Of a DNA stretch of 64,000 nt, positions 41,816-50,243 are shown in pieces. Position 1 is the stretch's first letter. Each line of letters begins with the position of its first letter. The notes beneath the pieces are model-generated. The model was not told the origin of the DNA. It worked only from the letters and a program-made list of their open reading frames with translations, and searched no databases. Position numbers and translations under genes: made by a program. Origin of the DNA: Streptomyces sp. CB01249 (lineage in GTDB: Bacteria > Actinomycetota > Actinomycetes > Streptomycetales > Streptomycetaceae); contig NZ_LISW01000001.1 in assembly GCF_001905735.1 (NCBI RefSeq), forward strand, positions 1,050,603 through 1,114,602. Direction: 5' to 3'.

Positions 41816-43744
41816 ATGACGCTGCTGCAGAGCATCCGGGGGCCGCACGATCTGAAGGCACTGAACGCGTCACAACTCGGCGAACTCGCCGACGACATCC
41901 GCACGTTCCTGGTGCAGGCCGTGGCCAGGACCGGGGGCCATCTGGGCCCCAACCTCGGGGTGGTGGAGCTGACCATCGCCCTGCACCGGGTTTTCGACTC
42001 GCCCGTCGACCGCATCCTGTGGGACACCGGCCACCAGAGCTACGTGCACAAACTGCTCACCGGGCGCCAGGACTTCTCCAAGCTGCGCGGCAAGGGAGGG
42101 CTCTCCGGCTACCCGTCCCGCGAGGAGTCCGAGCACGACGTCATCGAGAACTCGCACGCCTCCACCGTCCTCGGCTGGGCCGACGGCCTCGCCAAGGCCG
42201 GCGAGGTACGCGGACGCGGCAGCCACGTCGTCGCCGTCATCGGGGACGGGGCCCTCACCGGCGGCATGGCCTGGGAGGCGCTGAACAACATCGCCGCCGC
42301 CAAGGACCGCCCGCTGATCGTCGTCGTCAACGACAACGAGCGCTCGTACGCGCCCACGATCGGCGGCCTCGCCCGTCACCTCGCCACCCTGCGCACCACC
42401 GACGGCTACGAACGCTTCCTGTCCTGGGGCAAGGGCCTCCTGGAACGCACCCCCGTCATCGGGCAGCCGCTGCACGGGGCCCTGCACGGGGCCAAGAAGG
42501 GCTTCAAGGACTTCGTCGCCCCGCAGGGCATGTTCGAGGACCTGGGGCTGAAGTACATCGGCCCGGTCGACGGACACGACACCGCCGCCGTCGAGGCCGC
42601 CCTGCACCGTGCCAAGGGCTTCCGGGGCCCGGTTCTCGTCCACTGCATCACGGAGAAGGGCCGCGGTTACGCCCCCGCCCTCCAGGACGAGGCCGACCGC
42701 TTCCACGCCGTCGGCGCGATGGACCCCCTGACCTGTGTCCCGCTCGCGCCCGCCGCCGGCCCCTCCTGGACCTCCGTGTTCGCGGACGAGATCGCGGCGA
42801 TCGGGGCGGAGCGCCCGGACGTCGTCGCGCTCACCGCCGCGATGCGGGACCCGGTCGGGCTGACGAAATTCGCCGAGGCGTTCCCGGACCGCGTCTGGGA
42901 CGTGGGCATCGCGGAGCAGCACGCGGCGGTCAGCGCGGCTGGGCTCGCCACGGGCGGGCTGCACCCGGTCGTCGCCGTCTACGCCACCTTCCTCAACCGG
43001 GCGTTCGACCAGCTCCTGATGGACGTCGCCCTGCACCGGTGCGGGGTCACCTTCGTCCTGGACCGGGCCGGGGTCACCGGGCCCGACGGCGCCTCGCACA
43101 ACGGCATGTGGGACCTGTCCGTGCTCCAGGTCGTGCCCGGGCTGCGGATCGCGGCCCCGCGCGACGCGGAACGGCTGCGCGAGGAACTGCGCGAGGCGGT
43201 CGCCGTGGACGACGCGCCGACCCTGGTGCGGTTCCCGAAGGAGTCGGTCGGGGAGGACATCGAGGCGGTCGGCCGGATCGGCGGGATGGACGTGCTGCGC
43301 CGCGACGAGGACGCCGATGTGCTCCTCGTCGCCGTCGGCGTGATGGCCTCCGTCTGCCTGCGCACCGCCGAACTGCTGTCGGGCGCCGGTATCTGCTGCA
43401 CCGTGGTGGACCCCCGCTGGGTGAAGCCGGTCGACGCGGCGCTGCCACCGCTCGCCGCCGCGCACCGGCTCGTCGCGGTGGTCGAGGACAACAGCCGGGC
43501 CGGGGGCGTCGGTTCGGCGGTCGGGCAGGCGCTCCGGGACGCGGGTGTCGACGTACCGCTGCGCACCTTCGGCATCCCCGAGCAGTTCCTCGCGCACGGC
43601 AAGCGGTCCGAGGTGCTGGCCGACATCGGACTCACACCGGTCGAGATCGCCGGCCGGATCAGCGCCGTCACGGCCGCCCGGAAGGCGGCCGACGGCACGG
43701 GGCAGGACGCTCCGGGCAACGGGCACAAGGAGAGCGGGGCATGA
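41816..43744 (+). CDS. dxs: 1-deoxy-D-xylulose-5-phosphate synthase
   Basis: The 642-residue protein has transketolase-family organisation: an N-terminal thiamine-diphosphate domain with [15 protein letters not shown] and [16 protein letters not shown] (about residues 141-156), a pyrimidine-binding domain with [16 protein letters not shown], and a C-terminal domain. It makes DXP from pyruvate and glyceraldehyde 3-phosphate, the entry step of the MEP pathway. Streptomyces normally carry another dxs elsewhere, so this copy may be dedicated to hopanoids. GAGAGGGGG precedes ATG 41816. It overlaps hpnO by 4 bases. No ispG lies beside it here. Confidence 0.96.
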   Translation: MTLLQSIRGPHDLKALNASQLGELADDIRTFLVQAVARTGGHLGPNLGVVELTIALHRVFDSPVDRILWDTGHQSYVHKLLTGRQDFSKLRGKGGLSGYPSREESEHDVIENSHASTVLGWADGLAKAGEVRGRGSHVVAVIGDGALTGGMAWEALNNIAAAKDRPLIVVVNDNERSYAPTIGGLARHLATLRTTDGYERFLSWGKGLLERTPVIGQPLHGALHGAKKGFKDFVAPQGMFEDLGLKYIGPVDGHDTAAVEAALHRAKGFRGPVLVHCITEKGRGYAPALQDEADRFHAVGAMDPLTCVPLAPAAGPSWTSVFADEIAAIGAERPDVVALTAAMRDPVGLTKFAEAFPDRVWDVGIAEQHAAVSAAGLATGGLHPVVAVYATFLNRAFDQLLMDVALHRCGVTFVLDRAGVTGPDGASHNGMWDLSVLQVVPGLRIAAPRDAERLREELREAVAVDDAPTLVRFPKESVGEDIEAVGRIGGMDVLRRDEDADVLLVAVGVMASVCLRTAELLSGAGICCTVVDPRWVKPVDAALPPLAAAHRLVAVVEDNSRAGGVGSAVGQALRDAGVDVPLRTFGIPEQFLAHGKRSEVLADIGLTPVEIAGRISAVTAARKAADGTGQDAPGNGHKESGA

Positions 43745-45138
43745 AGGACGACGAGCCCAAGGGCTTCGATCTGGCGCGGCTTCTCGCCGAGCGCGGCGCC
43801 GAACGCTACGAGCTGCACAGCAAGCACCTCAACCACCAGCTCCCGCGCATGCTGCACACCATCGGCTTCGACAAGGTCTACGAACGCGCCGAGGGCGCGC
43901 ACTTCTGGGACGCGGACGGCAACGACTACCTCGACATGCTCGCCGGATTCGGCGTCATGGGGCTCGGCCGGCACCACCCCGTCGTACGCAAGGCGCTGCA
44001 CGACGTCCTCGACGCCTCGCTCGCCGACCTGACCCGGTTCGACTGCCAGCCGCTGCCCGGGCTGCTCGCCGAGAAGCTGCTCAGCCACAGCCCGCACCTG
44101 GACCGGGTGTTCTTCGGCAACAGCGGCACCGAGGCCGTCGAGACGGCCCTCAAGTTCGCCCGGTACGCCACCGGCCGGCCGCGCGTCCTGTACTGCGACC
44201 ACGCCTTCCACGGGCTGACCACCGGCTCGCTCTCGGTCAACGGCGAGGGCGGCTTCCGGGACGGCTTCGCCCCGCTGCTGCCCGACACCGCGATCCCGCT
44301 CGGCGACCTCGCCGCGCTGAGCAGGGAGCTGAAGCGCGGCGATGTCGCCGCCCTGGTGGTGGAGCCGATCCAGGGCAAGGGGGTGCTCGCCGCGCCGCCC
44401 GGCTATCTGCGCGAGGCCCAGGAGCTGCTGCGCAAGCACAAGGCCCTCCTCATCGCCGACGAGGTGCAGACCGGCCTCGGCAGGACCGGCGACTTCTACG
44501 CGTACCAGCACGAGGAAGGCGTGGAACCGGACCTCGTCTGCGTCGCCAAGGCGCTCTCCGGCGGCTATGTCCCGGTCGGGGCGACACTCGGCAAGGACTG
44601 GATCTTCAAGCGCGTCTACTCCTCGATGGACCGGGTCCTCGTCCACTCCGCGAGCTTCGGCTCCAACGCCCAGGCCATGGCGGCGGGGCTCGCGGTGCTG
44701 TCGGTGATGGAGGACGAGGAGACCGTCGCGCACGCGCGCCGCACCGGCGACCTGCTCCGCGAGCGGCTGTCCGCGCTCGTCGGGCGCTACGAGCTGCTGC
44801 ACGAGGTGCGGGGGCGCGGGCTGATGATCGGCATCGAGTTCGGCCGCCCGACCTCGCTGAAGCTGCGCAGCCGGTGGACCATGCTCCAGGCGGCCCGCAA
44901 GGGGCTCTTCGCGCAGATGGTCGTCGTGCCGCTGCTCCAGAAGCACCGCATCCTGACCCAGGTCTCCGGCGACCACCTCGAAGTGATCAAGCTGATCCCG
45001 CCGCTGGTCATCGATGACGCGGACGTCGACCGCTTCGTGGAGGCGTTCACCGCCGTCATGGACGACGCGCACAGCGGCGGGGGACTGATGTGGGACTTCG
45101 GGCGGACCCTGGTGAAGCAGGCCGTCGCCAACCGCTGA
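43741..45138 (+). CDS. hpnO: HpnO-type aminotransferase for aminobacteriohopanetriol
   Basis: The 465-residue protein is a class III PLP aminotransferase. [15 protein letters not shown] (about residues 127-141) binds the cofactor phosphate, [12 protein letters not shown] (about 239-250) holds the aspartate, and the lysine of [14 protein letters not shown] (about 266-279) forms the Schiff base. In hopanoid clusters HpnO aminates the C35 position of the side chain, giving aminobacteriohopanetriol. Translation is coupled to dxs by ATGA. It is the last gene of the operon; a symmetrical element follows. Confidence 0.92.
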   Translation: MKDDEPKGFDLARLLAERGAERYELHSKHLNHQLPRMLHTIGFDKVYERAEGAHFWDADGNDYLDMLAGFGVMGLGRHHPVVRKALHDVLDASLADLTRFDCQPLPGLLAEKLLSHSPHLDRVFFGNSGTEAVETALKFARYATGRPRVLYCDHAFHGLTTGSLSVNGEGGFRDGFAPLLPDTAIPLGDLAALSRELKRGDVAALVVEPIQGKGVLAAPPGYLREAQELLRKHKALLIADEVQTGLGRTGDFYAYQHEEGVEPDLVCVAKALSGGYVPVGATLGKDWIFKRVYSSMDRVLVHSASFGSNAQAMAAGLAVLSVMEDEETVAHARRTGDLLRERLSALVGRYELLHEVRGRGLMIGIEFGRPTSLKLRSRWTMLQAARKGLFAQMVVVPLLQKHRILTQVSGDHLEVIKLIPPLVIDDADVDRFVEAFTAVMDDAHSGGGLMWDFGRTLVKQAVANR

Positions 45139-45144
45139 GACGTT

Positions 45145-45180
45145 TTTGCCCCTGAGGCAAGAAATTTGCCTCAGGGGAAA
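45145..45180. promoter_or_regulatory. Twin operator-like repeats before the XRE-cupin gene (alternatively a terminator)
   Basis: TTTGCC begins two similar 16-base units at 45145 and 45165, 20 bases apart; together they form a perfect 12-bp inverted repeat (45149-45160/45166-45177, 5-base loop). It ends 20 bases before ATG 45201 and has no downstream T-run, so an operator for the adjacent regulator is favoured. Confidence 0.55.
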
Positions 45181-45200
45181 GTCTTTGGCCCAATGGAGGC

Positions 45201-45809
45201 ATGAATCCTCCGGACGACCTGGCGGCCGATGAGCTGCCCGGTGTCGCGCCACGCCTGCGCGATCTGCGCCGAGGCCGTGGTCTCACCCTGGAGACCGCGG
45301 CCCAGCGGGCCGGGCTCTCGCCCGCCCACCTCTCCCGGCTCGAAACGGGCCGGCGCCAGCCCTCTCTGCCGATGCTGCTCCAGCTGGCCAGGATCTACGG
45401 TACGACGGTCTCCGAGCTCCTCGGCGAGACGCCCCCGGAACGGGACGCCATCGTCCGCGGCCGCCCGTTCGAGGGCGCGGCCGCCGACGGCTGGCTGTAC
45501 CAGCAGGCCGGCGGCTCCGGCCGGGCCATGCAGGCGCTGCGCGTCCGCGTCCCTTACGGCGCCCAGGGCGACCTGGTCCGCGTCCACCCCGGCGAGGAGT
45601 GGCTGTACGTCCTGACCGGCCGCCTCCGGGTGACGCTCGGCGAGACGGTGCACGACCTCGCGCCCGGCGACGGCGCGCACTTCGACTCGCTCACCCCGCA
45701 CCGGATCGCGGCCCCCGAACCCGAGGGCGCCGAGCTGCTCTTCGTCCACACCCTGCTGCAGAGCCCCGCCGCCGACCTGTGCCTCGGCGGCCGGGTCCAC
45801 CGTCTCTGA
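45201..45809 (+). CDS. XRE family regulator with C-terminal cupin domain
   Basis: The 202-residue protein has a lambda-type helix-turn-helix (about residues 18-72; LTLETAAQRAGLSPAHLSRLETGRR without breaks in the fold) joined to a cupin barrel (about 110-195; HPGEEWLYVLTGRLRVTLGE and DSLTPHRI). Regulators of this architecture bind small metabolites or metals. AUG follows GGAGGC at close spacing. Two operator-like repeats lie directly upstream, so autoregulation is likely. It follows the hopanoid operon and precedes a small membrane protein on the same strand; whether it regulates hopanoids is unknown. Confidence 0.9.
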   Translation: MNPPDDLAADELPGVAPRLRDLRRGRGLTLETAAQRAGLSPAHLSRLETGRRQPSLPMLLQLARIYGTTVSELLGETPPERDAIVRGRPFEGAAADGWLYQQAGGSGRAMQALRVRVPYGAQGDLVRVHPGEEWLYVLTGRLRVTLGETVHDLAPGDGAHFDSLTPHRIAAPEPEGAELLFVHTLLQSPAADLCLGGRVHRL

Positions 45810-45819
45810 GAGGCTTGTC

Positions 45820-45996
45820 ATGTCCGATTCCGAGCACTACGACCCGCTCACTCCGGCTCCGCGCCCCGGCGCCGACAGCCAGGAGAAGAAGATGCCCCGC
45901 GGGCTCGTCATCCGGCTCTTCGCCTACCTCGTGGCCGGGCACGTCATCGCCGCGTTCCTGTATCTGCTCTTCGCGGTCGGCATGCACAACCAGTAG
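45820..45996 (+). CDS. Small single-pass membrane protein, DUF6126-like
   Basis: The 58-residue protein has a hydrophilic N-terminal half (residues 1-24) and one hydrophobic helix (about 30-53) ending GMHNQ. KKMPRGLVIRLFAYL and the HVIAAFLYLLF helix resemble the short DUF6126 proteins of Streptomyces (from memory). It lies 10 bases after the XRE-cupin gene with a GAGAGG ribosome site, so the pair is probably co-transcribed. No function is known; a membrane partner of the regulator or a stress peptide are guesses. Confidence 0.75.
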   Translation: MSDSEHYDPLTPAPRPGADSQEKKMPRGLVIRLFAYLVAGHVIAAFLYLLFAVGMHNQ

Positions 45997-46007
45997 GCCG
46001 GGCCGCC

Positions 46008-46820
46008 TCAGCTCTCGTCGAGGAGCCGTTCGCGCAGCTGCTCACGGGTGGCGGGCGCGAGCTTCAGCCCTTCGGCGAGATAGCGGTCGGTGCCGCCCCA
46101 GGTCTCGTCGATGGCGGAGAAGGCCGCGGCGAGGTAGTCGGGCTGGGCGCCGAAGAGCGGGTTGAGCAGCTCCAGCACCTCGGGGGACATCCCGGTCGCC
46201 GAGGTGTCGCTGCGCCGGATGCGGTAGCGGCGGTGCGCGTCGTTCGACTTGAGGTAGTCGGCCTCGATGGTCTCCCGCCCGACGCCCACCGCCAGCAGCG
46301 TCACCGCGATCGAGAGCCCGGCCCGGTCCTTGCCGGCCGCGCAGTGCATCAGGGCGGGGACGCTGTCCTCGGCCAGGGCGTGCAGCACCCGGCTGTGCTC
46401 GGCGGTGCGCTCCAGGATGATCGAGCGGTACGAGGCGACCATGCGGCGGGTCCCCTTGCCGTCGGCCAGGATCGAGCGCAGCTCCGTGATGTTCCCGTCG
46501 CGCACCATCCGCCAGAACTCGGCGCCGTCCGCCGGGTCGCTGAGCGGGATGCTCACGTTCCGTACGCCGGGCAGCTCGATGTCCAGGCCGTCCAGCTTGT
46601 GGTCCGCCGCGTTGCGGAAGTCGAAGACGGTGTGCAGGCCGAGCCCGCCGAGGAAGGCCGCGTCCTCGGCGGTGGCGTGGGCCAGGTGACCGCTGCGGAA
46701 GAGCCTGCCGTGGCGCACCCGGCGCCCGTCGGTGGTGGGCAGACCGCCTACGTCGCGGAAGTTGCGGACGCCGGTGAGAACGGGCTCCGTCGGCGGGGTC
46801 TGCGGCAGCTGCTGCGTCAC
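46008..46820 (-). CDS. Tyrosine-protein phosphatase (atypical dual-specificity/PtpB-like)
   Basis: The 270-residue protein has the phosphatase loop HCAAGKDRAGLS (HCx5R), GVRNFRDVGGLPT near the N-terminus and RSGHLAHAT. These are hallmarks of the PtpB/tyrosine-serine phosphatase family. The lysine in the loop (AGKDR) suggests it may also accept phosphoinositide-like substrates, as reported for relatives. GTG 46820 is supported by AGGAG 5 bases upstream; GTG 46826 overlaps that site and the longer frame to 46868 lacks one. It is divergent from the riboswitch-controlled peptidase. Confidence 0.9.
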   Translation of the reverse strand: MTQQLPQTPPTEPVLTGVRNFRDVGGLPTTDGRRVRHGRLFRSGHLAHATAEDAAFLGGLGLHTVFDFRNAADHKLDGLDIELPGVRNVSIPLSDPADGAEFWRMVRDGNITELRSILADGKGTRRMVASYRSIILERTAEHSRVLHALAEDSVPALMHCAAGKDRAGLSIAVTLLAVGVGRETIEADYLKSNDAHRRYRIRRSDTSATGMSPEVLELLNPLFGAQPDYLAAAFSAIDETWGGTDRYLAEGLKLAPATREQLRERLLDES

Positions 46821-46996
46821 GGTCACTCCTGGAGGCTCTGCCCCGGCGCGTGTCGCCGACGGGTCCACGACCGCGACGATACGACATCGGTTCCTGGGGC
46901 AATCATCTCGGCCGTCGGCTCCGCTGCCGGGCAGACGATGGCCATGACATGTCCGTATTGCCGGAATGTATATAACTTGCCCTGTTTGTACGGGAG

Positions 46997-47024
46997 ATGA
47001 TCACCCGCTCGTGAGCGGGATCAT
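46997..47024. promoter_or_regulatory. Hairpin or operator upstream of the riboswitch
   Basis: ATGAT-CA-CCCGCTC (46997-47010) pairs with GAGCGGG-ATCAT (47013-47024): a 12-bp stem with a 2-base bulge and a 2-base loop, not expected of a terminator between divergent genes. Confidence 0.4.
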
Positions 47025-47113
47025 ATCCGTGACGGTGTGTGGTGACGCCCCGGCTGGGTACTCCCCGCGTCGCGCGGAAAGCCAAGATCCGTAATCCACG
47101 GAGTGTGACCGGA

Positions 47114-47141
47114 ATTCCGCACCGCAATTCCGGTGCGGAAT
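47114..47141. promoter_or_regulatory. Perfect 11-bp inverted repeat upstream of the riboswitch
   Basis: ATTCCGCACCG (47114-47124) and CGGTGCGGAAT (47131-47141) enclose 6 bases, 40 bases before the aptamer. It may be an operator near the promoter. Confidence 0.45.
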
Positions 47142-47180
47142 CCGGTGCCGAACCCGTGGCTTGTTTCCGTCGTCCCGGCT

Positions 47181-47373
47181 CGCTTACGTTCCATGCCATC
47201 CGGATGGAACGCCCAATCCTGCCGCCGTCCGGAATTCGCACCCACTCACCGTGTGGCAGGAGCGGGGGAACCAGGTAAGCCGCCGACCGGGACGACCGGA
47301 CGGCTAGGGGTGAAGTCGCGCCAGGCGCGGCCGGGCATCTCCAGCCCGAACCCGACAGCTCACCTCGCAGGCG
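47181..47373 (+). ncRNA. ydaO/yuaA-type c-di-AMP riboswitch
   Basis: Conserved blocks occur in the known order: GAGCGGGGGAACCAGG-like sequence (47259-47275), CTAGGGGTGAAGTCG (47304-47318), and CCCGAACCCGACAGCTCACC near 47345-47364. The outer helix pairs CGCTTACG (47181-47188) with CGCAGGCG (47366-47373). This is the standard architecture of the c-di-AMP aptamer that controls cell-wall peptidases in actinobacteria. It ends 18 bases before ATG 47392, placing it where ligand binding can hide the ribosome site or end transcription. Confidence 0.92.
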
Positions 47374-47391
47374 CCGGAGAGGAAATTCTTC

Positions 47392-48315
47392 ATGCCCAAT
47401 TCGGGTAAGCACCGCCGTCCCAAGTCCAGCACCATCGCCCGTGGCGTCGTCGCCGCGAGCGCCGGCGGAGCCGTCATCGCGCTTCCGCTGCTCGGCGCCA
47501 CCGGTGCCCACGCCGCGGAGCAGTCCGCCCCGGCCACGTCGAAGTCGGTCGCCGCGCACACCGCCCCGGCCAAGCCCGCGAAGAGCGCCGGCACCACCAC
47601 GTACTCCGTCGTCTCCGGCGACTACCTGTCGAAGATCGCGGCCCAGCACCACCTCAAGGGCGGCTGGCACAAGCTGTACCAGGACAACCGCGAGGTCGTC
47701 GGCGAGAACCCGAGCCTGATCTTCCCGGGCATGAAGCTGACCCTCGGCGCCAAGGCGGCCCCCGCCGCCACCACGTCCGAGGCCCCCGCCAAGGCCGCGC
47801 CCAAGGCCGCCGCGCCCAAGGCCGAGACGAAGGCCGCGCCCAAGGTCGAGACCAAGACCGAGGCGCAGACCGAGACCAAGACCGAGGCCCCCGCCTCCCA
47901 GGACAACGCCTCCGGCTACGTCCACCCGGTCCCGGGCAACCACACCACCGCGTACCGCGCCTCCGGCGCCAACTGGTCCAGCGGCAGCCACACCGGCATC
48001 GACTTCCCCGTCTCCACCGGCACCAGCGTGAAGGCCATCACCTCCGGCACCGTCGTCACCGCCGGCTGGGGTGGCGCCTACGGCAACCAGGTCGTCATCA
48101 AGCATGCCGACGGCCACTACTCCCAGTACGGCCACATGTCCTCGCTCTCCGTCTCGGCGGGCCAGACCGTGACCGCGGGCCAGCAGGTCGGCCTCTCCGG
48201 CTCCACCGGCAACGCCACCGGCCCGCACCTCCACTTCGAGGTCCGCACCGGCCCGGAGTACGGCTCGGACATCGACCCGATCGCCTACCTGGCGTCGCAC
48301 GGGATCAACGTCTGA
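47392..48315 (+). CDS. Secreted LysM-domain M23 metallopeptidase
   Basis: The 307-residue protein has a signal peptide (about residues 1-42, ending GAHAAEQ) and a LysM domain (about 69-118; TYSVVSGDYLSKIAAQHHLKG). An alanine/lysine/proline linker follows, with AKAAPKAAAPKAETK-type repeats. The C-terminal M23 domain (about 178-300) has zinc ligands in SHTGIDF and GPHLHFEVR. It should bind peptidoglycan and cut its cross-bridges, probably during growth or spore germination. The c-di-AMP riboswitch upstream ties expression to osmotic and wall status. A strong terminator follows. Confidence 0.94.
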   Translation: MPNSGKHRRPKSSTIARGVVAASAGGAVIALPLLGATGAHAAEQSAPATSKSVAAHTAPAKPAKSAGTTTYSVVSGDYLSKIAAQHHLKGGWHKLYQDNREVVGENPSLIFPGMKLTLGAKAAPAATTSEAPAKAAPKAAAPKAETKAAPKVETKTEAQTETKTEAPASQDNASGYVHPVPGNHTTAYRASGANWSSGSHTGIDFPVSTGTSVKAITSGTVVTAGWGGAYGNQVVIKHADGHYSQYGHMSSLSVSAGQTVTAGQQVGLSGSTGNATGPHLHFEVRTGPEYGSDIDPIAYLASHGINV

Positions 48316-48357
48316 TCCAGGCAGTACCGGCCCGGTGATCCGGGTCACTGAACGACA

Positions 48358-48410
48358 CAGAGGGACGGCGCACGGCGGTGCGTCGTCCCTCTGCTTATTC
48401 CCCCTTTACC
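48358..48410 (+). terminator. Terminator of the M23 peptidase gene
   Basis: Sixteen-base arms at 48358-48373 and 48378-48393 pair with a single G-T wobble around a GGCG loop, followed by a T-containing CTTATTCCCCCTTT tail. It lies 43 bases after the stop. Confidence 0.75.
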
Positions 48411-48421
48411 GAAAACTGACC

Positions 48422-48442
48422 GGGTGGTTTATCTCACCACCC
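48422..48442. promoter_or_regulatory. Inverted repeat upstream of the SGNH hydrolase gene
   Basis: GGGTGGT (48422-48428) and ACCACCC (48436-48442) enclose a 7-base AT-rich loop, with outer GAC/GTC. It could be an operator or a second terminator for the peptidase. Confidence 0.35.
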
Positions 48443-48498
48443 GTCAACCCCTTATTACGGTCGCGTAGGTCACATTCCGGGGTGCAGGATATGCGGTT

Positions 48499-49323
48499 GT
48501 GGCAGACGATTCGAACAACCTTCAACAGGGCGCCATCGACCGACAGGGCGCCATCGGGTCGTACGCGGCGATTGGCGACAGCTTCACCGAGGGAGTCGGC
48601 GACCCCGGCCCGGACGGAACGTTCGTCGGCTGGGCCGACCGGCTCGCGGTACTCCTCGCGGACCGGCTCCCTGAGCCCGGCCCGGCGACCGGGGACTTCC
48701 GGTACGCCAATCTCGCCGTACGAGGACGCCTCCTCGACCAGATAGTCGAGGAGCAGGTGCCCCGCGCCAAGGAACTCGCCCCCGATCTGGTGAGCTTCTG
48801 CGCCGGCGGCAACGACATCATCCGGCCGGGCACCGACCCGGACGACGTGGCCGAACGCTTCGAGCGGGCGGTCGCCGACCTCACGCGGTCGGTCGGCACC
48901 GTCATGATCACCACCGGCTTCGACACCCGTGGCGTCCCCGTGCTGCGCCATCTGCGCGGCAAGATCGCCACCTACACCGCCCATGTCCGGGCCATCGCCG
49001 ACCGCTACGACTGCCCGGTCCTCGACCTGTGGTCGCTGCGCTCCGTGCAGGACCGGCGCGCCTGGGACGGCGACCGGCTCCACCTGTCGCCCGAGGGACA
49101 CACCCGGGTCGCGCTCCGCGCCGCCCAGGTCCTCGGCCTCGACGTGCCGGCCGACCCGGACCAGCCGTGGCCGCCGCAGCCCCCGCGCGGCACGCTGGAG
49201 ATCCGCCGCGACGACATCCACTGGGCGCGCGAATACCTCGTCCCGTGGATCGGGCGGCGGCTGCGCGGCGAGTCCTCCGGGGACCACGTCGAGCCGAAGC
49301 GGCCCGACCTGCTGCCGCTCTGA
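48499..49323 (+). CDS. SGNH/GDSL family hydrolase
   Basis: The 274-residue protein has the SGNH blocks: AIGDSFTEGVGD (nucleophile serine near residue 28), ANLAVRGRLLDQIV (block II), FCAGGNDIIRPG (block III) and DRLHLSPEGH (block V; catalytic Asp and His near 194-197). No signal peptide is visible, so it is probably a cytoplasmic esterase or acylhydrolase. GTG 48499 has AGGA about 9 bases upstream. It converges with the radical SAM operon, whose last gene ends 19 bases away. Confidence 0.9.
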   Translation: MADDSNNLQQGAIDRQGAIGSYAAIGDSFTEGVGDPGPDGTFVGWADRLAVLLADRLPEPGPATGDFRYANLAVRGRLLDQIVEEQVPRAKELAPDLVSFCAGGNDIIRPGTDPDDVAERFERAVADLTRSVGTVMITTGFDTRGVPVLRHLRGKIATYTAHVRAIADRYDCPVLDLWSLRSVQDRRAWDGDRLHLSPEGHTRVALRAAQVLGLDVPADPDQPWPPQPPRGTLEIRRDDIHWAREYLVPWIGRRLRGESSGDHVEPKRPDLLPL

Positions 49324-49342
49324 CCGGCCTCCTCCGCTGTCC

Positions 49343-50236
49343 TCAGTCGCCCCGCGACCGCGTCGCGGCGACCGGGGACAGCGGCAGCGCCGCCGGGACG
49401 CGCTCCAGGACCCCGCCCGCGAAGACGTCGTACAGCGGCAGCGTCTCCAGGTGCACATAGCCGATGTGGCAGTCGCAGACGGCGAGCGGGCAGGCCCGCG
49501 GCCCCAGCGCCCGCCGGTAGCTCCCGTTGTACAGATTGCCCAGCTCCGCCCGGACGAAGTGGCAGCGGCGCACCGTGCCCTCCCCGTCCACCGAGATCAC
49601 CGACTCACCGGTCCGGCAGGGCAGCCCCGCCGAGCGGTGCGGATGGCGGCTGTACGGGAACAGCGGGTCGATCGCCGTCCACCGCTCCGCCTCCTCGTCC
49701 GTGTAGGTGTGCCCCTCGGCCGCGTTGACCCAGAGGTAGACCTCCTCCGGGAGCGCCGCGCGCAGCCGCCGCGCCTCGCCGAGATGGGCGTCGAACCCCA
49801 CGACACCCACGCTGTGCCGGACCCCGAGGTCCCTCAGCTCCGCGCACCGGCCGAGGAAACGCTCGTACGGCGTCTGCCCCGGGTGGTACGTGCACCACAG
49901 CGCGATCCGTTCGCGGGCCGCCTCCGGAGCCTCGGCCAGCCACCGCGTCCGCCCGCTCAGGTTCGTCTGGATCGCGACCCGGCCCACGTGCGGGAGGCCC
50001 GCCAGCTCCACGATCGCCCTGCGGTACCAGGACCGCACCAGCCCCTCGCCCCACGGCGTGAACAGCACCGAGATCCGGTCACCGGTCTGCGCCGCCACCC
50101 ACGCGGTGAACCGTTCGAGCGCCGCCCGGTCCGCCAGCAGCTGCTCCCGGCTGTCGCGCCGCTTGGCGAACGGGCAGTACGGGCAGTCGTAGTCGCAGGA
50201 GGCGAGCGGGCCCCGGTAGAGAATCGTCAGGTCCAC
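49343..50236 (-). CDS. STM4011-family radical SAM protein
   Basis: The 297-residue protein has the radical SAM motif C14-x3-C18-x2-C21 at its very start (LASCDYDCPYCPFAKR). C-terminal cysteines in LPCRTGES, RRCHFV and CPLAVCDCHIGYVH, with the LGNLYNG block, look like a SPASM-type auxiliary iron-sulfur cluster. Such enzymes often modify peptides. It is the last gene of a leftward six-gene operon, 7 bases after the second radical SAM gene; GTG 50236 is preceded by GAGGGAC. The family is named from a Salmonella locus and no substrate has been established to my knowledge. Confidence 0.88.
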   Translation of the reverse strand: MDLTILYRGPLASCDYDCPYCPFAKRRDSREQLLADRAALERFTAWVAAQTGDRISVLFTPWGEGLVRSWYRRAIVELAGLPHVGRVAIQTNLSGRTRWLAEAPEAARERIALWCTYHPGQTPYERFLGRCAELRDLGVRHSVGVVGFDAHLGEARRLRAALPEEVYLWVNAAEGHTYTDEEAERWTAIDPLFPYSRHPHRSAGLPCRTGESVISVDGEGTVRRCHFVRAELGNLYNGSYRRALGPRACPLAVCDCHIGYVHLETLPLYDVFAGGVLERVPAALPLSPVAATRSRGD

Positions 50237-50243
50237 GGGTCCC

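Larger units (their letters stand above)
46821..47180. other. Divergent intergenic region before the riboswitch
   Basis: No gene is supported. It contains an AT-rich patch (46966-46979, GTATATAACTTG), a candidate promoter, and two hairpins at 46997-47024 and 47114-47141. The peptidase promoter must lie here. Confidence 0.6.

Noticed and set aside
45149..45177. Simple rho-independent terminator for the hopanoid operon
   Set aside because: The stem is good but no T-run follows on either strand, and the repeats have operator-like spacing next to a regulator start; kept as an operator candidate instead.
42979..45252. A 757-residue open frame on the minus strand across dxs and hpnO
   Set aside because: It is the antisense shadow of two strongly recognised genes; high-GC third positions keep this frame open, and its composition is repetitive without any domain.
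46869..47180. Short open frames between the phosphatase and the riboswitch
   Set aside because: They lack ribosome sites and coding-like sequence, and they overlap the inverted repeats and likely promoter.
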